A DNA stretch of 64,000 bases, taken from contig NZ_CP031963.1 in assembly GCF_003443675.1 (NCBI RefSeq), forward strand, positions 1,511,501 to 1,575,500, given 5' to 3'. Under the pieces are notes generated by a model. It saw only the letters and a program-made list of their open reading frames with translations. It did not search any database and was not told the DNA's origin. Positions 54,972-64,000 of the stretch are shown here, one piece after another (position 1 is the stretch's first letter; every line of letters starts with the position of its first letter). The stretch comes from Aquimarina sp. BL5 (GTDB lineage: Bacteria; Bacteroidota; Bacteroidia; Flavobacteriales; Flavobacteriaceae). A program made the translations under genes and the position numbers.

Positions 54972-54998
54972 ATGATTCGTAGTTCTTTTAAATAAACG

Positions 54999-55006
54999 TA
55001 CCTTTA
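54999..55006 (+). promoter_or_regulatory. Possible -7 element (TACCTTTA) of the trehalose synthesis gene
   Basis: One mismatch to TAnnTTTG, with TTCG (54976-54979) 19 nt upstream in the -33 position. Weak, but it lies in the only promoter space, the 92 bases between two divergent genes. Confidence 0.3.
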
Positions 55007-55063
55007 TTCGCTGAACGGAAATTTAATAAATCAAAATTAGTCAACCAACTTTCACCACGCTTT

Positions 55064-57268
55064 ATGAGTAAAACTATCATAATCTCAAATCGATTACCCT
55101 TACAATTAGAAATTGACAATAATTCCATCAATGCAACACCAAGTATTGGAGGATTAGCAACAGGAATGAAGTCAGTTCATTCTGGAAGTGATAGTATTTG
55201 GATCGGATGGAGTGGTCTTACAGAGGAACAATTAGACTCTGAAAAAAGAAACCTTGTACAAAAAGCTTTGAAAAAGCATCAATGCGTTGGTGTGCCATTA
55301 ACCGAACATGAAATAGACGGTTTTTACTATGGTTTTAGTAACAATACGCTATGGCCACTGTTCCATTACTTTATGGAATATACTGAGTTTGATAAAGGAA
55401 ATTGGGAAACGTATCAATTAGTTAATCAAAAGTTTGCAGATGTTGTCATCGAAAATCTAGGAGAAAATGATACTATTTGGGTACACGATTATCAATTATT
55501 ATTATTACCGGAAATGATTCGCAAAAAGAAACCCAACGTTACCATAGGTTTCTTTTTACATATACCATTCCCTTCTTATGAAGTTTTTAGAACTATTCCC
55601 TGTAGAGAAGAATTACTAAAAGGATTATTAGGAGCCGACCTTATTGGTTTTCATACATATGATTACGAACGTCATTTTCTAAGTTCTGCGCAAAGAATTT
55701 TAGGGTTAGAAATCAACTTCAACAATGTTCATATGGACAATAGAATCGTGAAGGTAGATTCTTTCCCTATGGGAATTGACTATGAAAAATTTCATAATGC
55801 GGCGAAAATACATGATGAGAAAGAGAAAAAAGACCAAACAGAAATACAACAAAAAATAGATGAACACCTTGTTAAAGGTGATCGGGCAAAATTAATCTTG
55901 TCAATTGATCGACTAGACTACACTAAAGGAATTGCTAATAGATTAAGAGCTTTTGAATATTTTCTGGACAAATATCCTCAATTCAAAGGGAAAGCAAGAT
56001 TGGTAATGCTAGCTGTACCATCCAGATCAAACGTACCACAATATCAACTCCTAAAAAATGAAATAGATCAATTAGTAGGCAGAATCAATGGTAAGTTTTC
56101 TGAAGTTAGCTGGACACCTATTTGGTATTTTTACCGTTCTATGCCTTTTGAAAATTTAATTGATCTATACACTTCTAGTGATGTAGCATTACTTACTCCA
56201 ATTCGGGATGGAATGAATCTGGTAGCAAAGGAATATATTGCCTCTAGAGTTGATCAAAAAGGTGTGCTTATTTTGAGTGAAATGACAGGAGCTTCAAAAG
56301 AAATGAGTGAAGCATTGATTATAAATCCTAATAACTTTGAAGAAATAGCGGACACTCTGAAATTTGCTTTAGAAATGCCTGAAGAAGAGCAAATAAAAAG
56401 AAACAAAGCACTTCAAAAAAGGCTAAAGAGATATAATGTAGAAAAGTGGGCAAATGATTTTATGGAGTCTCTTGAAACTACAAAGACAAGTGCAAAAAAA
56501 TATTCACTAAAGAAATTGACTTCATCAATTAAGGAAGAGATGCTTCAGGATTTTGAGAACTCTAAAAATAGAATTCTTTACATAGATTATGACGGCACAC
56601 TAGCACCTTTCGAAAAAATTCCTGAAGATGCGAAACCAACCCCCAAGATATTTGATATTTTAGATGCATTACAACAAGATAAAAAAACAAAAGTTATACT
56701 AATAACAGGAAGAGATAAATACACTTTCAATAAATGGTTTGGACATAAAGACTATACCTTAATAACAGAACATGGAGCTTGGCTAAAAGAACCCGCTAAA
56801 GACTGGGAACTTTTAGAACATGTAAGGAATGATTGGTTCGAATCAATTGCACCGGTATTAGAATCATTTACGGATAGAACACCAGGCTCTCTTATCGAAG
56901 AAAAAAATTATTCATTAGCTTGGCATTTTAGAAATGTAGATCCAGATTTAGGTAAATTAAGATCTATGGAATTAAAAACCACCATACAACATCTAATAGC
57001 AAATCATAATTTGGAAATTCTAGAAGGTGATAAAGTATTAGAAATAAAGGTAAGTGGAATTAACAAAGGTAAATCAGCTTGTAGAATGTTAATTGAAAAG
57101 GATTATGATTTTATTTTTGCTATTGGAGATGATTGGACAGATGAATATATGTTTAAAGAATTACCTTTATCTTCATATACGGTAAAAGTAGGATTAAAGA
57201 AAACAATCGCTAAATACTATGTAGAAGATACAAATCAAGTACACGAATTATTAAAAGAATTTAATTAA
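55064..57268 (+). CDS. Bifunctional trehalose-6-phosphate synthase/phosphatase (OtsA-OtsB fusion)
   Basis: 734 residues. Residues 1-470 are a GT20 synthase: IISNRLPLQLE, WIGWSGL, WVHDYQLLLLPEMIRKK, RLDYTKGIANRL and the UDP-glucose site RDGMNLVAKEYIA. From about 505 a HAD phosphatase follows with LYIDYDGTLAPF (nucleophile Asp), ILITGRDKYTFN and AIGDDWTDEYMF. The single chain makes trehalose from UDP-glucose and glucose-6-phosphate. With the divergent GH15 enzyme and the MFS gene after it, it forms a small trehalose locus, probably for osmotic protection. Confidence 0.96.
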   Translation: MSKTIIISNRLPLQLEIDNNSINATPSIGGLATGMKSVHSGSDSIWIGWSGLTEEQLDSEKRNLVQKALKKHQCVGVPLTEHEIDGFYYGFSNNTLWPLFHYFMEYTEFDKGNWETYQLVNQKFADVVIENLGENDTIWVHDYQLLLLPEMIRKKKPNVTIGFFLHIPFPSYEVFRTIPCREELLKGLLGADLIGFHTYDYERHFLSSAQRILGLEINFNNVHMDNRIVKVDSFPMGIDYEKFHNAAKIHDEKEKKDQTEIQQKIDEHLVKGDRAKLILSIDRLDYTKGIANRLRAFEYFLDKYPQFKGKARLVMLAVPSRSNVPQYQLLKNEIDQLVGRINGKFSEVSWTPIWYFYRSMPFENLIDLYTSSDVALLTPIRDGMNLVAKEYIASRVDQKGVLILSEMTGASKEMSEALIINPNNFEEIADTLKFALEMPEEEQIKRNKALQKRLKRYNVEKWANDFMESLETTKTSAKKYSLKKLTSSIKEEMLQDFENSKNRILYIDYDGTLAPFEKIPEDAKPTPKIFDILDALQQDKKTKVILITGRDKYTFNKWFGHKDYTLITEHGAWLKEPAKDWELLEHVRNDWFESIAPVLESFTDRTPGSLIEEKNYSLAWHFRNVDPDLGKLRSMELKTTIQHLIANHNLEILEGDKVLEIKVSGINKGKSACRMLIEKDYDFIFAIGDDWTDEYMFKELPLSSYTVKVGLKKTIAKYYVEDTNQVHELLKEFN

Positions 57269-57287
57269 CTCTAGTAAACGGATATCT

Positions 57288-58442
57288 CTGAAACCAAAAT
57301 TATATATACTTCCAGTAATTATAATAGCGCAATTTTTCTGTACTTCTTTATGGTTTGCAGGAAATGCGGTCATTGATGATTTTGCTACTCAATTTAATGC
57401 AGGTTTCAACATTCTTGGGTATCTCTTATCCACGGTCCAGTTTGGTTTTATAGTAGGTACGCTAACCTTTGCCTTGCTAACTTTAGTAGATAGATTTCCT
57501 CCCTCAAAAGTATTTATGATATCTGCTATTCTAGGAGCACTTTGTAATATTGCTTTATTAATACCAAATATCACAGTACTAAATGTGCTAACGGCGCGTT
57601 TTGGAACTGGTTTTTTTCTTGCTGGAATTTATCCTGTAGGCATGAAAATAGCTTCAGATTATTATAAAGATGGATTAGGAAAAGCACTAGGGTATTTAGT
57701 GGGTGCTCTAGTTTTGGGTACAGCATTGCCCCATTTATTAAAAGAGATTTCTTGGAATAGTGACTACAAAATAGTCATCCAATCAACCAGCTTACTTTCA
57801 TCTATTGGCGGTTTATTAATTTTCCTGTTTGTCCCTAATGGTCCCTACAGAAAACCGGTAACAAAACTCCAATTAGGAGTAATTACGGAGCTTTTTGGTA
57901 TTGTTAGTTTTAGAAAAGCAGCTTTGGGTTATTTTGGACATATGTGGGAATTATATGCATTCTGGGGTTTTATCCCTGTACTGTTAAAAACATATGTGGA
58001 ACAAAATCGAATTGGACTTCCTATATCCTTTTGGTCGTTTATTGTTATAGCAATTGGTTTTTTTTCTTGTATAGTGGGAGGGTACATTTCTTTAAAAACA
58101 GGAAGCAGAAAAGTAGCGCGATATTCACTTATTATTTCAGGACTTTTCTGTCTCTCCTCTCCTCTACTTTTTCAACTACCAACAGAGATTTTTTTAACCC
58201 TACTTTGTATTTGGGGAATGGTCGTTATATCGGATTCTCCTCAGTTTTCTACTTTGGTTGCTGCCGCCGCACCTGCTGAGTTAAGAGGAACAGGACTTAC
58301 TATAGTAAATTGCATAGGCTTTGCTATTACAATTATAAGCATTCAGTTACTCTCATATCTAGTGACTAAAATAAACCCTACTTATTTATTTATGTTTTTA
58401 GCAATCGGACCTATAATTGGATTATACAGTTCCAGAAAATAG
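57288..58442 (+). CDS. Major facilitator superfamily transporter
   Basis: About 384 residues and 11-12 hydrophobic segments. The frame extends well upstream of the first ATG/GTG/TTG that would keep it (57474). The conserved first helix (LYILPVIIIAQFFCTSLWFA, then GNAV) lies in 57300-57370, so the usual start codons would delete the first two spans. The most suitable start is CTG at 57288 (coding KPKLYILPV next), 19 bases after the otsAB stop; the frame also has an ATA at 57282. The class resembles CynX/NimT-like transporters. Its substrate is not known; the operon position suggests an osmolyte or sugar-related compound. Confidence 0.75.
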   Translation: MKPKLYILPVIIIAQFFCTSLWFAGNAVIDDFATQFNAGFNILGYLLSTVQFGFIVGTLTFALLTLVDRFPPSKVFMISAILGALCNIALLIPNITVLNVLTARFGTGFFLAGIYPVGMKIASDYYKDGLGKALGYLVGALVLGTALPHLLKEISWNSDYKIVIQSTSLLSSIGGLLIFLFVPNGPYRKPVTKLQLGVITELFGIVSFRKAALGYFGHMWELYAFWGFIPVLLKTYVEQNRIGLPISFWSFIVIAIGFFSCIVGGYISLKTGSRKVARYSLIISGLFCLSSPLLFQLPTEIFLTLLCIWGMVVISDSPQFSTLVAAAAPAELRGTGLTIVNCIGFAITIISIQLLSYLVTKINPTYLFMFLAIGPIIGLYSSRK

Positions 58443-58455
58443 ACTACATAATTTA

Positions 58456-60240
58456 TTACTCTACAGTTATGTATTTCTTAATTGAAATAGGAAATCCATT
58501 ATCTTTAAATCCCTCTAAACATATTTCAAAATCTCCTGTAACATCGGATGTGTAAAATTCTATACTACTCTTGCCTTTTGTCATTTTTACATTTGGTTGC
58601 CATAACAATTGGTTCCGGAAATCAGGAATCCTCTTGTATGACTCATCATCATTATAGTTTTGTCTAAAATATTTTTTACTTACCTGTAAAGATGATAATG
58701 TAATTGTAGCACTATTATTAATTGAATTTAAATAATCTCCTGTCATCGTTTCTATGATCACTAAGCCTTCAAAAACTTGAGCTCCCAAATAATATCGATC
58801 TCTAATAAAGCTAATGCTTTTAATTTTCCTGGCATCATAGTTTATGATACTTTCTTGATCTTGTATGAAAACACCGTCGACAACTAATAATGGTAAAAAG
58901 TTTTGTTGTTTTTTAACAGTAGGATAGTATCCTCTTACAGCGAAAACTTCATTTCCATTTTCATCTTTTTTAGTCCATACGTTTTCTACCACCTCAACTA
59001 TTGTTTCTTTAACCGTGCCAAATCTGGTATAATCATCCAATTTATAGGTTTCTATTTCTGTCCCATGAAAAGGAAAAGCATTTGTAAGTGCGTTTAGTGT
59101 ATCAGGTTTTACACTATAAAAAACATTATCAATTTGATTATGAACACTCCTCTCGACTATTTTATCTTTTAAAGAAGGTGAAATTTTAAATTGATAAAAT
59201 TCTAAATTCTGGGTTTTTACTTCGGGTATTTCAAAAATTTGTACCGTAAAATTTTCTTTATCTTTTCCTAAAACCTGAATCAATACTTCATCACTATCAT
59301 TTCTATTGCTTAAATTAAATACAAAATTACCTGTATCATCGGTTAAAACAACTTTCATATCACCTGTTTTACCCGGAATAGATAAACCTACAGATTGTTT
59401 TGAAACTGAAAAAGAGGCTTCTTTAGCAACAATTTTTCCATAGATCAATTCTCCTCTCATTTCTGGCAAAAAAACAAGAGCTCCTGATGATTTGGTCAAA
59501 CTTCTAACAGCATCACTATATAAGGTAGAGAAATTTTTAGCTCCTACTGGTAATGCTTTAGTAAAAGCATCCCTTTTTCTTACTGAAAGAGAATAATTAC
59601 CTTCTGTTGCACTCAATTCTGGAGTTTCTAGACTAAGCTTCACCAAACTTCTTTTTCCATAAGATTTACTATCTGTAGACAATTTTAAGTCAGTTTTAGT
59701 ATTCCCATCAACTATCTTAAACTCATTTCCTTTTAAACCTTGTGTATTAGGATTGTCTAAAGAATCTTTAGGAACATCAGCAGAAAGAATTTTACCTTGA
59801 TTTCCTTGATATGGATTTACAATACTAACATCCGCTTGAAAAAAACGAGAAGTCTCATTTAACATCCATTGTGTATACCCCACTAATTTATAGTTTCCAG
59901 ATGGAATGGATACGGGAACAAAAAAATCCCCTTGTCCCAGTCCGTTTTCTAATTTAATCTTGTGCTCAAAAACAGTATTTTGATCTTCGTCTAAAAGCAC
60001 TAAATAAGCGACCTTACTTATAGTGCTCAAAACATTACTTTCGGAATTGAAACAATATACACGGTAGTAAAAATATTCTCCCGAAAACAACAATGATGTA
60101 TTATAATGTACAAAAACCTTCTCCTGTGGAACAAGATTATAGCCATAGACATCCTTATTGGTTTTTAACACTGATTGTCGTTGTCCGTGAACACTATAGG
60201 TTAAAGAAAACAGGACATATATAATTGATAATATTCTCAC
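58456..60240 (-). CDS. Large secreted protein with macroglobulin-like and TonB-plug-like domains
   Basis: 594 residues with signal peptide ending YSVHGQ. The first about 130 residues (QEKVFVHYNTSLLFSGEYFY, then SGNYKLVGYTQWMLN) resemble MG2 macroglobulin-type domains of Bacteroidota. Residues about 455-500 (NYDARKIKSISFIRDRYYLG, VFEGLVIIETMTG) have the pattern of a TonB receptor plug. There is no barrel. It is the last gene of a minus-strand group (TonB receptor, two DUF4249 lipoproteins, this), 53 bases after the last DUF4249, so it may be a periplasmic or surface component of that transporter system. Role unknown. Confidence 0.72.
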   Translation of the reverse strand: MRILSIIYVLFSLTYSVHGQRQSVLKTNKDVYGYNLVPQEKVFVHYNTSLLFSGEYFYYRVYCFNSESNVLSTISKVAYLVLLDEDQNTVFEHKIKLENGLGQGDFFVPVSIPSGNYKLVGYTQWMLNETSRFFQADVSIVNPYQGNQGKILSADVPKDSLDNPNTQGLKGNEFKIVDGNTKTDLKLSTDSKSYGKRSLVKLSLETPELSATEGNYSLSVRKRDAFTKALPVGAKNFSTLYSDAVRSLTKSSGALVFLPEMRGELIYGKIVAKEASFSVSKQSVGLSIPGKTGDMKVVLTDDTGNFVFNLSNRNDSDEVLIQVLGKDKENFTVQIFEIPEVKTQNLEFYQFKISPSLKDKIVERSVHNQIDNVFYSVKPDTLNALTNAFPFHGTEIETYKLDDYTRFGTVKETIVEVVENVWTKKDENGNEVFAVRGYYPTVKKQQNFLPLLVVDGVFIQDQESIINYDARKIKSISFIRDRYYLGAQVFEGLVIIETMTGDYLNSINNSATITLSSLQVSKKYFRQNYNDDESYKRIPDFRNQLLWQPNVKMTKGKSSIEFYTSDVTGDFEICLEGFKDNGFPISIKKYITVE

Positions 60241-60293
60241 TAGTCTAATTTTATATTAAAATTTTTCATTCTCTGATAATGTATTTTTGTTAC

Positions 60294-61532
60294 TTAATCT
60301 ACCCAAAAACCTGGAGCCGTACTAACACCTAAAGCGGTGCAATCTCCACAAGCTCTAGGTACAAAATAACTTAAAATGCCTGGAAATTCTATAGGCTCAC
60401 CGGGTTCAGGTGGTGCATCGGGAAAATACCTAACTTCATTACTATCTATAAAAGCACCAATACGCTGATGAAACGTTATAAGTTCATCAAAAGGATCTTT
60501 CACTAGCTCTATTAAATCACATTCTAAGGCAAACCTTGGTAAATCTATCAGAAAATCATCGCGATTTACAAAAATACGTTGTTCTGAAACAGAAGAAACA
60601 TCAAAATAACCTAATACTTTTTCGTCTTGGTTATTCTCCGAAATAATATTCCCTGTAATAAATCCAGGTTGTATTTGAGAAAACAAACTCTCTGATTCCG
60701 AAAAACTACTAAGTATTTCATAAAACCCATTAGCCTCTCTAGACTGTACATATTGCCTAACTAATATACTATATCTATTATCCACTCGTATATCTTCTGC
60801 AGGTATAAAATTAACTTCCAGTCCTGTTATACGATCTTCTTCAAAAATTGTAGTATTTGCGATTTTTATATTATTTGACACATTGCTTGCATAACATACT
60901 TTTTGATTTTCGGGTCTATTAACTAAACCAAATTCAAAACTATTTTCCCCTTCTGAGGTTACTATAAGATCAAAAGGGTACCATAATGGAGTAATTATTC
61001 TATACGTTTCCTCAAACTCATAGCGATAATACTGTGAATTTCCTGTTGGATCAAATGTGTCTACAAATATCCCTAAGCCTTCTACTCCATTATTATTAGT
61101 GATTTTTTGAGGGTAGATTCTTTCAATTGATGTCTCTTGTGGCAAAGTTACCTTATCTGAAACATATGATCTTCCTTCAGAAGTCTGGATGGACAACTCA
61201 TATTCTTTACCTGAGCTTGCCGCAAATTCCTGTACAGAACGATATATTCCAGGAGAACTTTCTTCAAAAGTATATTCTACACTGGCATCTTCTATTACTT
61301 TTACTATAGCACCCTCTTCTGAAAGAGGGCCATCATCTTCGAATCTAAATGTTCTGGATAGTAAAATTTCTTGGTTTTTAACCTCATTAGTAATAGTGGC
61401 ATTTATTACCAAAATATTCTCAAAATTTTCAGTTTCTATTTCAAAAGGATCTATACAGCTATTCAAAGTAATACATACGAATATTACTACTAATATTCGA
61501 CCCCACTTTATCCACTTAAATACTTCTACCAT
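60294..61532 (-). CDS. DUF4249 family lipoprotein, copy 2
   Basis: 412 residues, lipoprotein signal ending ITLNSCIDPFEIETENFE (Cys26), the characteristic DUF4249 opening. The first 320 residues are nearly the same as those of the gene just upstream (61613-62848), including SSPGIYRSVQEFAASSG and LFSQIQPGF; the last 80 differ more, but both keep ACGDCT/VCGDCT and FWVD/FWID at the end. DUF4249 proteins are encoded next to TonB-dependent receptors in Bacteroidota and are probably surface partners of the receptor. An 80-base gap separates the two copies. Confidence 0.9.
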   Translation of the reverse strand: MVEVFKWIKWGRILVVIFVCITLNSCIDPFEIETENFENILVINATITNEVKNQEILLSRTFRFEDDGPLSEEGAIVKVIEDASVEYTFEESSPGIYRSVQEFAASSGKEYELSIQTSEGRSYVSDKVTLPQETSIERIYPQKITNNNGVEGLGIFVDTFDPTGNSQYYRYEFEETYRIITPLWYPFDLIVTSEGENSFEFGLVNRPENQKVCYASNVSNNIKIANTTIFEEDRITGLEVNFIPAEDIRVDNRYSILVRQYVQSREANGFYEILSSFSESESLFSQIQPGFITGNIISENNQDEKVLGYFDVSSVSEQRIFVNRDDFLIDLPRFALECDLIELVKDPFDELITFHQRIGAFIDSNEVRYFPDAPPEPGEPIEFPGILSYFVPRACGDCTALGVSTAPGFWVD

Positions 61533-61612
61533 TCTAAAACTCCTAAAACATTATTTATCTTTCATCATACCGTACGCAAAATTCTCTCCTTCAATTATAC
61601 TATATCAAACCA

Positions 61613-62848
61613 TTAATCTATCCAAAAATCTGGGGCCTCACTAACTCCTGATGTTGTACAATCTCCACAAACTCTACGAACAAAAGTAAAGGGAATAGAT
61701 CCATCAGGTGGAAGTGGTACATCAGAATAATATCTAACTGTATTACTATCTATAAAATCTCTAATAAGCATATGGTACTCAAGTAAGGTAGCAGATCCTG
61801 CCTCAGGCCTAAATAGCTCACACTGTAATTCGAACGATGGTAAATCTGCTAAAAAATCATCACGATCGACAAAAATACGTTGTTCTGAAACAGAGGAAAC
61901 ATCGAAATAACCTAATACTTTTTCATCAGCATTATTTTCGGAAACTATATTACCTTCAATAAATCCAGGTTGTATTTGAGAAAACAAACTCTCTGATTCC
62001 GAAAAACTGCTTAGTATTTCATAAAACCCATTTGCTTCTCTAGACTGCACATACTGTCTGACTAATATACTATACCTATTTTCTACGCGTATATCTTCTG
62101 CAGGTATAAAGTTAACCTCTAGTCCTGTTATCCGATCTTCTTCTAAAATAGCAGTATTTGTTAGTTTAATATTATTAGACTTATTATTTGCGTAACATAT
62201 CCTTTGATCTTCTGATCTTTCTACCAAATCAAATTCGAAAAATAACAATCCCGGTCCATCTCGAGTAACAACAAGATCAAAAGGATACCATTTAGGTGAA
62301 ACTACTCTATATGTTTCATCAAATTCGTATCTGTAATACAGAGAATTTCCTGTTGGATCAAATGTATCGACAAATATTCCTAATCCCTCTACTCCATCAT
62401 TATTTGTGATTCTTTGGGGATAGATTCTATCAATTAATGTTTCTTGTGGTAAAGTTACTTTATCCGAAATATAGGACTTTCCGTCTATAGTCTGTATTGA
62501 CAATTGATATTCTCTACCTGAGCTTGCCGCAAATTCTTGAACAGAACGATATATTCCCGGGGAGCGTTCTTCAAAAAGATACTCTATACTAGCGTCTTCT
62601 ACTACTTTTACCGTAGCTCCTTCTTCTGCAAGAGGACCATCATCTTCGAATCTAAAAGTTCTTGTTAATAGAACTTCTTGGTTTTTCATTTCATTTGTAA
62701 TCGTAGTATTAACAACCAGTATGTTTTCGAAATTTTCAGTTTCTATTTCAAAAGGATCGATACAACCAGACATTAAGGTAGAAATCCATAGCAGAATTAA
62801 AATTCTACTACTCATCATACCTTTGCTATATCTTACTAAATATGTCAT
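61613..62848 (-). CDS. DUF4249 family lipoprotein, copy 1
   Basis: 411 residues. From the ATG at 62846-62848 the signal peptide is MTYLVRYSKGMMSSRILILL and onward to LMSGCIDPFEIE; a start at the internal Met11/12 would give a more regular lipoprotein signal. It begins three bases after the stop of the TonB receptor gene, so the two are certainly co-transcribed. Tandem paralogue of the next gene, with a diverged C-terminal portion, suggesting one copy has shifted in ligand or partner. Confidence 0.9.
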   Translation of the reverse strand: MTYLVRYSKGMMSSRILILLWISTLMSGCIDPFEIETENFENILVVNTTITNEMKNQEVLLTRTFRFEDDGPLAEEGATVKVVEDASIEYLFEERSPGIYRSVQEFAASSGREYQLSIQTIDGKSYISDKVTLPQETLIDRIYPQRITNNDGVEGLGIFVDTFDPTGNSLYYRYEFDETYRVVSPKWYPFDLVVTRDGPGLLFFEFDLVERSEDQRICYANNKSNNIKLTNTAILEEDRITGLEVNFIPAEDIRVENRYSILVRQYVQSREANGFYEILSSFSESESLFSQIQPGFIEGNIVSENNADEKVLGYFDVSSVSEQRIFVDRDDFLADLPSFELQCELFRPEAGSATLLEYHMLIRDFIDSNTVRYYSDVPLPPDGSIPFTFVRRVCGDCTTSGVSEAPDFWID

Positions 62849-62851
62849 GTG

Positions 62852-64000
62852 TTAAAACTTAAAATTATAAGTAATAGAGGGTACAGGTACAGAAAAAATA
62901 GAACTCTGCAACGCTTTAACTTCTCCGTCTTCTGTAACAAAAAACACGGAGAACGGATTGTTTCTACCCAATACATTATAAATTGAAATGGTCCAAAAAC
63001 TATGTCCTACTTTATTTTTCTTATGATTCCCTTCAATATTAAACCCAATGTCTAATCGATAAAAATCTGGAATTCTAAATTTATTTCGATCACTAAAAAC
63101 GGTAAAATCCGATCCATTAAAAGTAAAACTACCTACAGGAAAGGTAACGGGACGACCTGTTTGATACACAAAATTAGTTGCCAAACTAAAGCGTCTTGTA
63201 AACTTGTAATTTGCTACTAAACTAAAATCATGCGGCTTATCAAAATTAGAAGGAAAAAACTCCCCTCCATTTACTCGCTCTTCCCTAAACTCGCTATCTA
63301 ATTGAATTAAAGAACGAGAATATGTGTACCCTAACCAACCATAAAGTCTTCCCTTTTGCTTCTTAAGCAAAACTTCCACTCCGTATGATTTTCCATTTCC
63401 TTGTAATACTTCGGTTTCTATATTCTCATTAAGTAATATTTCCGCTCCCGTTTTAAAGTCAACTATATTTTTAGATTCTTTGTAAAAACCTTCTAAGCTC
63501 AATTCATATGCTCCACCATCAAAATTTTTATATGCTCCTAAAGCATATTGTTGCGAGCTCTGTGGTTCTATATTAAGATCAGAAAGCTTCCACGTATCGA
63601 TTGGCGAAACTGTAGTGTTATTAGATAATGTATGAATAAATTGAAAAGTCTTATTGTAAGATGCCTTTACAGAAAAATCTTCTTCTATTAAATACCTCCC
63701 TGATATTCTAAACTCCGGACCACCATATGTTTCTATCACCTCATTTTTATCAAATGATAAGGTTTCTTGTATTGTTTGTTCACTTCTTGGCACTCCTTCC
63801 TGATATACATTTTGTGTTCCTTCTCCTAAAAAATTATAGACAGAATATCTGATTCCTGCATCTAAGGTTAGATTTTTAGTAAGATCTATTTCCGTAGCTA
63901 AAAAAGCTGCCGATTCTAGCGCTCGTTCTCTTTCGATCTCAAATGGAGTCACAATTGATTCACTTCCTTCGGGATCAATACTCCCTGGGTTTACACCATA
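62852..64000 (-). CDS. TonB-dependent receptor, C-terminal part (cut by window end)
   Basis: The frame is open to base 64000, so 382 residues of the C-terminal beta-barrel are seen and the plug lies outside. Alternating aromatic strands (YGGPEFRISGRYLIEEDFSV, GRLYGWLGYTYSRSL, FSLATNFVYQTGRPVTFP) and the terminal Phe (SITYNFKF) are typical of outer-membrane receptors. The GTG at 63950-63952 is internal, not the start. First visible gene of the minus-strand operon with the DUF4249 pair. Ligand unknown. Confidence 0.9.
   Translation of the reverse strand, partial: YGVNPGSIDPEGSESIVTPFEIERERALESAAFLATEIDLTKNLTLDAGIRYSVYNFLGEGTQNVYQEGVPRSEQTIQETLSFDKNEVIETYGGPEFRISGRYLIEEDFSVKASYNKTFQFIHTLSNNTTVSPIDTWKLSDLNIEPQSSQQYALGAYKNFDGGAYELSLEGFYKESKNIVDFKTGAEILLNENIETEVLQGNGKSYGVEVLLKKQKGRLYGWLGYTYSRSLIQLDSEFREERVNGGEFFPSNFDKPHDFSLVANYKFTRRFSLATNFVYQTGRPVTFPVGSFTFNGSDFTVFSDRNKFRIPDFYRLDIGFNIEGNHKKNKVGHSFWTISIYNVLGRNNPFSVFFVTEDGEVKALQSSIFSVPVPSITYNFKF

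Noticed and set aside
1..64000. CRISPR array, tRNA or rRNA genes, complete insertion sequence or prophage
   Set aside because: I looked for regularly spaced repeats, cloverleaf-like segments, transposase or phage proteins and saw none; the repeats found are tandem pairs or single hairpins.

Overview
The window is a chromosomal segment from a marine Bacteroidota, most probably a flavobacterium of the Aquimarina/Flavobacteriaceae type. The evidence is low G+C, lipoproteins with a Cys followed by Ser/Asp residues, Por-secretion (type IX, T9SS) C-terminal sorting domains on several large secreted enzymes, a SusC/SusD pair, DUF4199/DUF4249/DUF4302 families, type B ribosomal protein L31, and promoters of the Bacteroidota form (TTG, 19-20 nt, TAnnTTTG). 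The genus is inference. No rRNA, tRNA, CRISPR array or complete insertion sequence was seen.

Layout. 1-4.9 kb: end of an oligopeptide ABC solute-binding protein, lipoproteins of unknown role, a GlmU-like sugar nucleotidyltransferase and rpmE2. 5-8 kb: three consecutive DUF4199 membrane proteins, the last coupled to a GT2 glycosyltransferase. 8.1-11.7 kb: phosphoglucomutase/phosphomannomutase and an MsbA-like ABC exporter. 11.7-12.3 kb: a 197-bp sequence present twice in tandem; each copy looks like a complete small-RNA gene on the minus strand. 12.4-14.1 kb: an ECF sigma factor with a membrane partner and a Spy-like periplasmic protein. 14.1-24.7 kb: a YCF48-like lipoprotein, an RsmB-type rRNA methyltransferase, a secreted endonuclease I, purL and a secreted M14 carboxypeptidase.

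25-33.4 kb is a fatty-acid beta-oxidation locus: acyl-CoA ligase, then a MarR regulator followed by FadN-type multifunctional enzyme, thiolase and acyl-CoA dehydrogenase. The same palindromic operator lies in front of both the ligase and the marR gene, so the regulator probably controls itself and the pathway. A four-helix-bundle (IVP/S23-type) gene flanked by inverted repeats is inserted inside the operon.

33.5-45.3 kb is a polysaccharide-degradation region. It holds two paralogous very large multimodular T9SS enzymes with a GH107/GH29-like N-terminal domain (candidate endo-fucanases), one of them fused to an esterase, F5/8C and ricin-type modules. Upstream are a 30-bp perfect palindrome of GntR type and a 21-bp-phased direct repeat. 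A long structured intergenic region with a polyproline micro-ORF follows, then a secreted GH13 alpha-amylase with starch-binding modules and a CBM9-like lipoprotein. 45.8-53.1 kb: a SusC-SusD-metallopeptidase-DUF4302 operon. 53.2-58.4 kb: trehalose locus (GH15 enzyme, OtsA-OtsB fusion, MFS transporter). 58.5-64 kb (minus strand): TonB-dependent receptor (cut by the window end), two tandemly duplicated DUF4249 lipoproteins and a large secreted protein with a plug-like C-terminus.

All family assignments were made by reading the sequence; no database search was possible.
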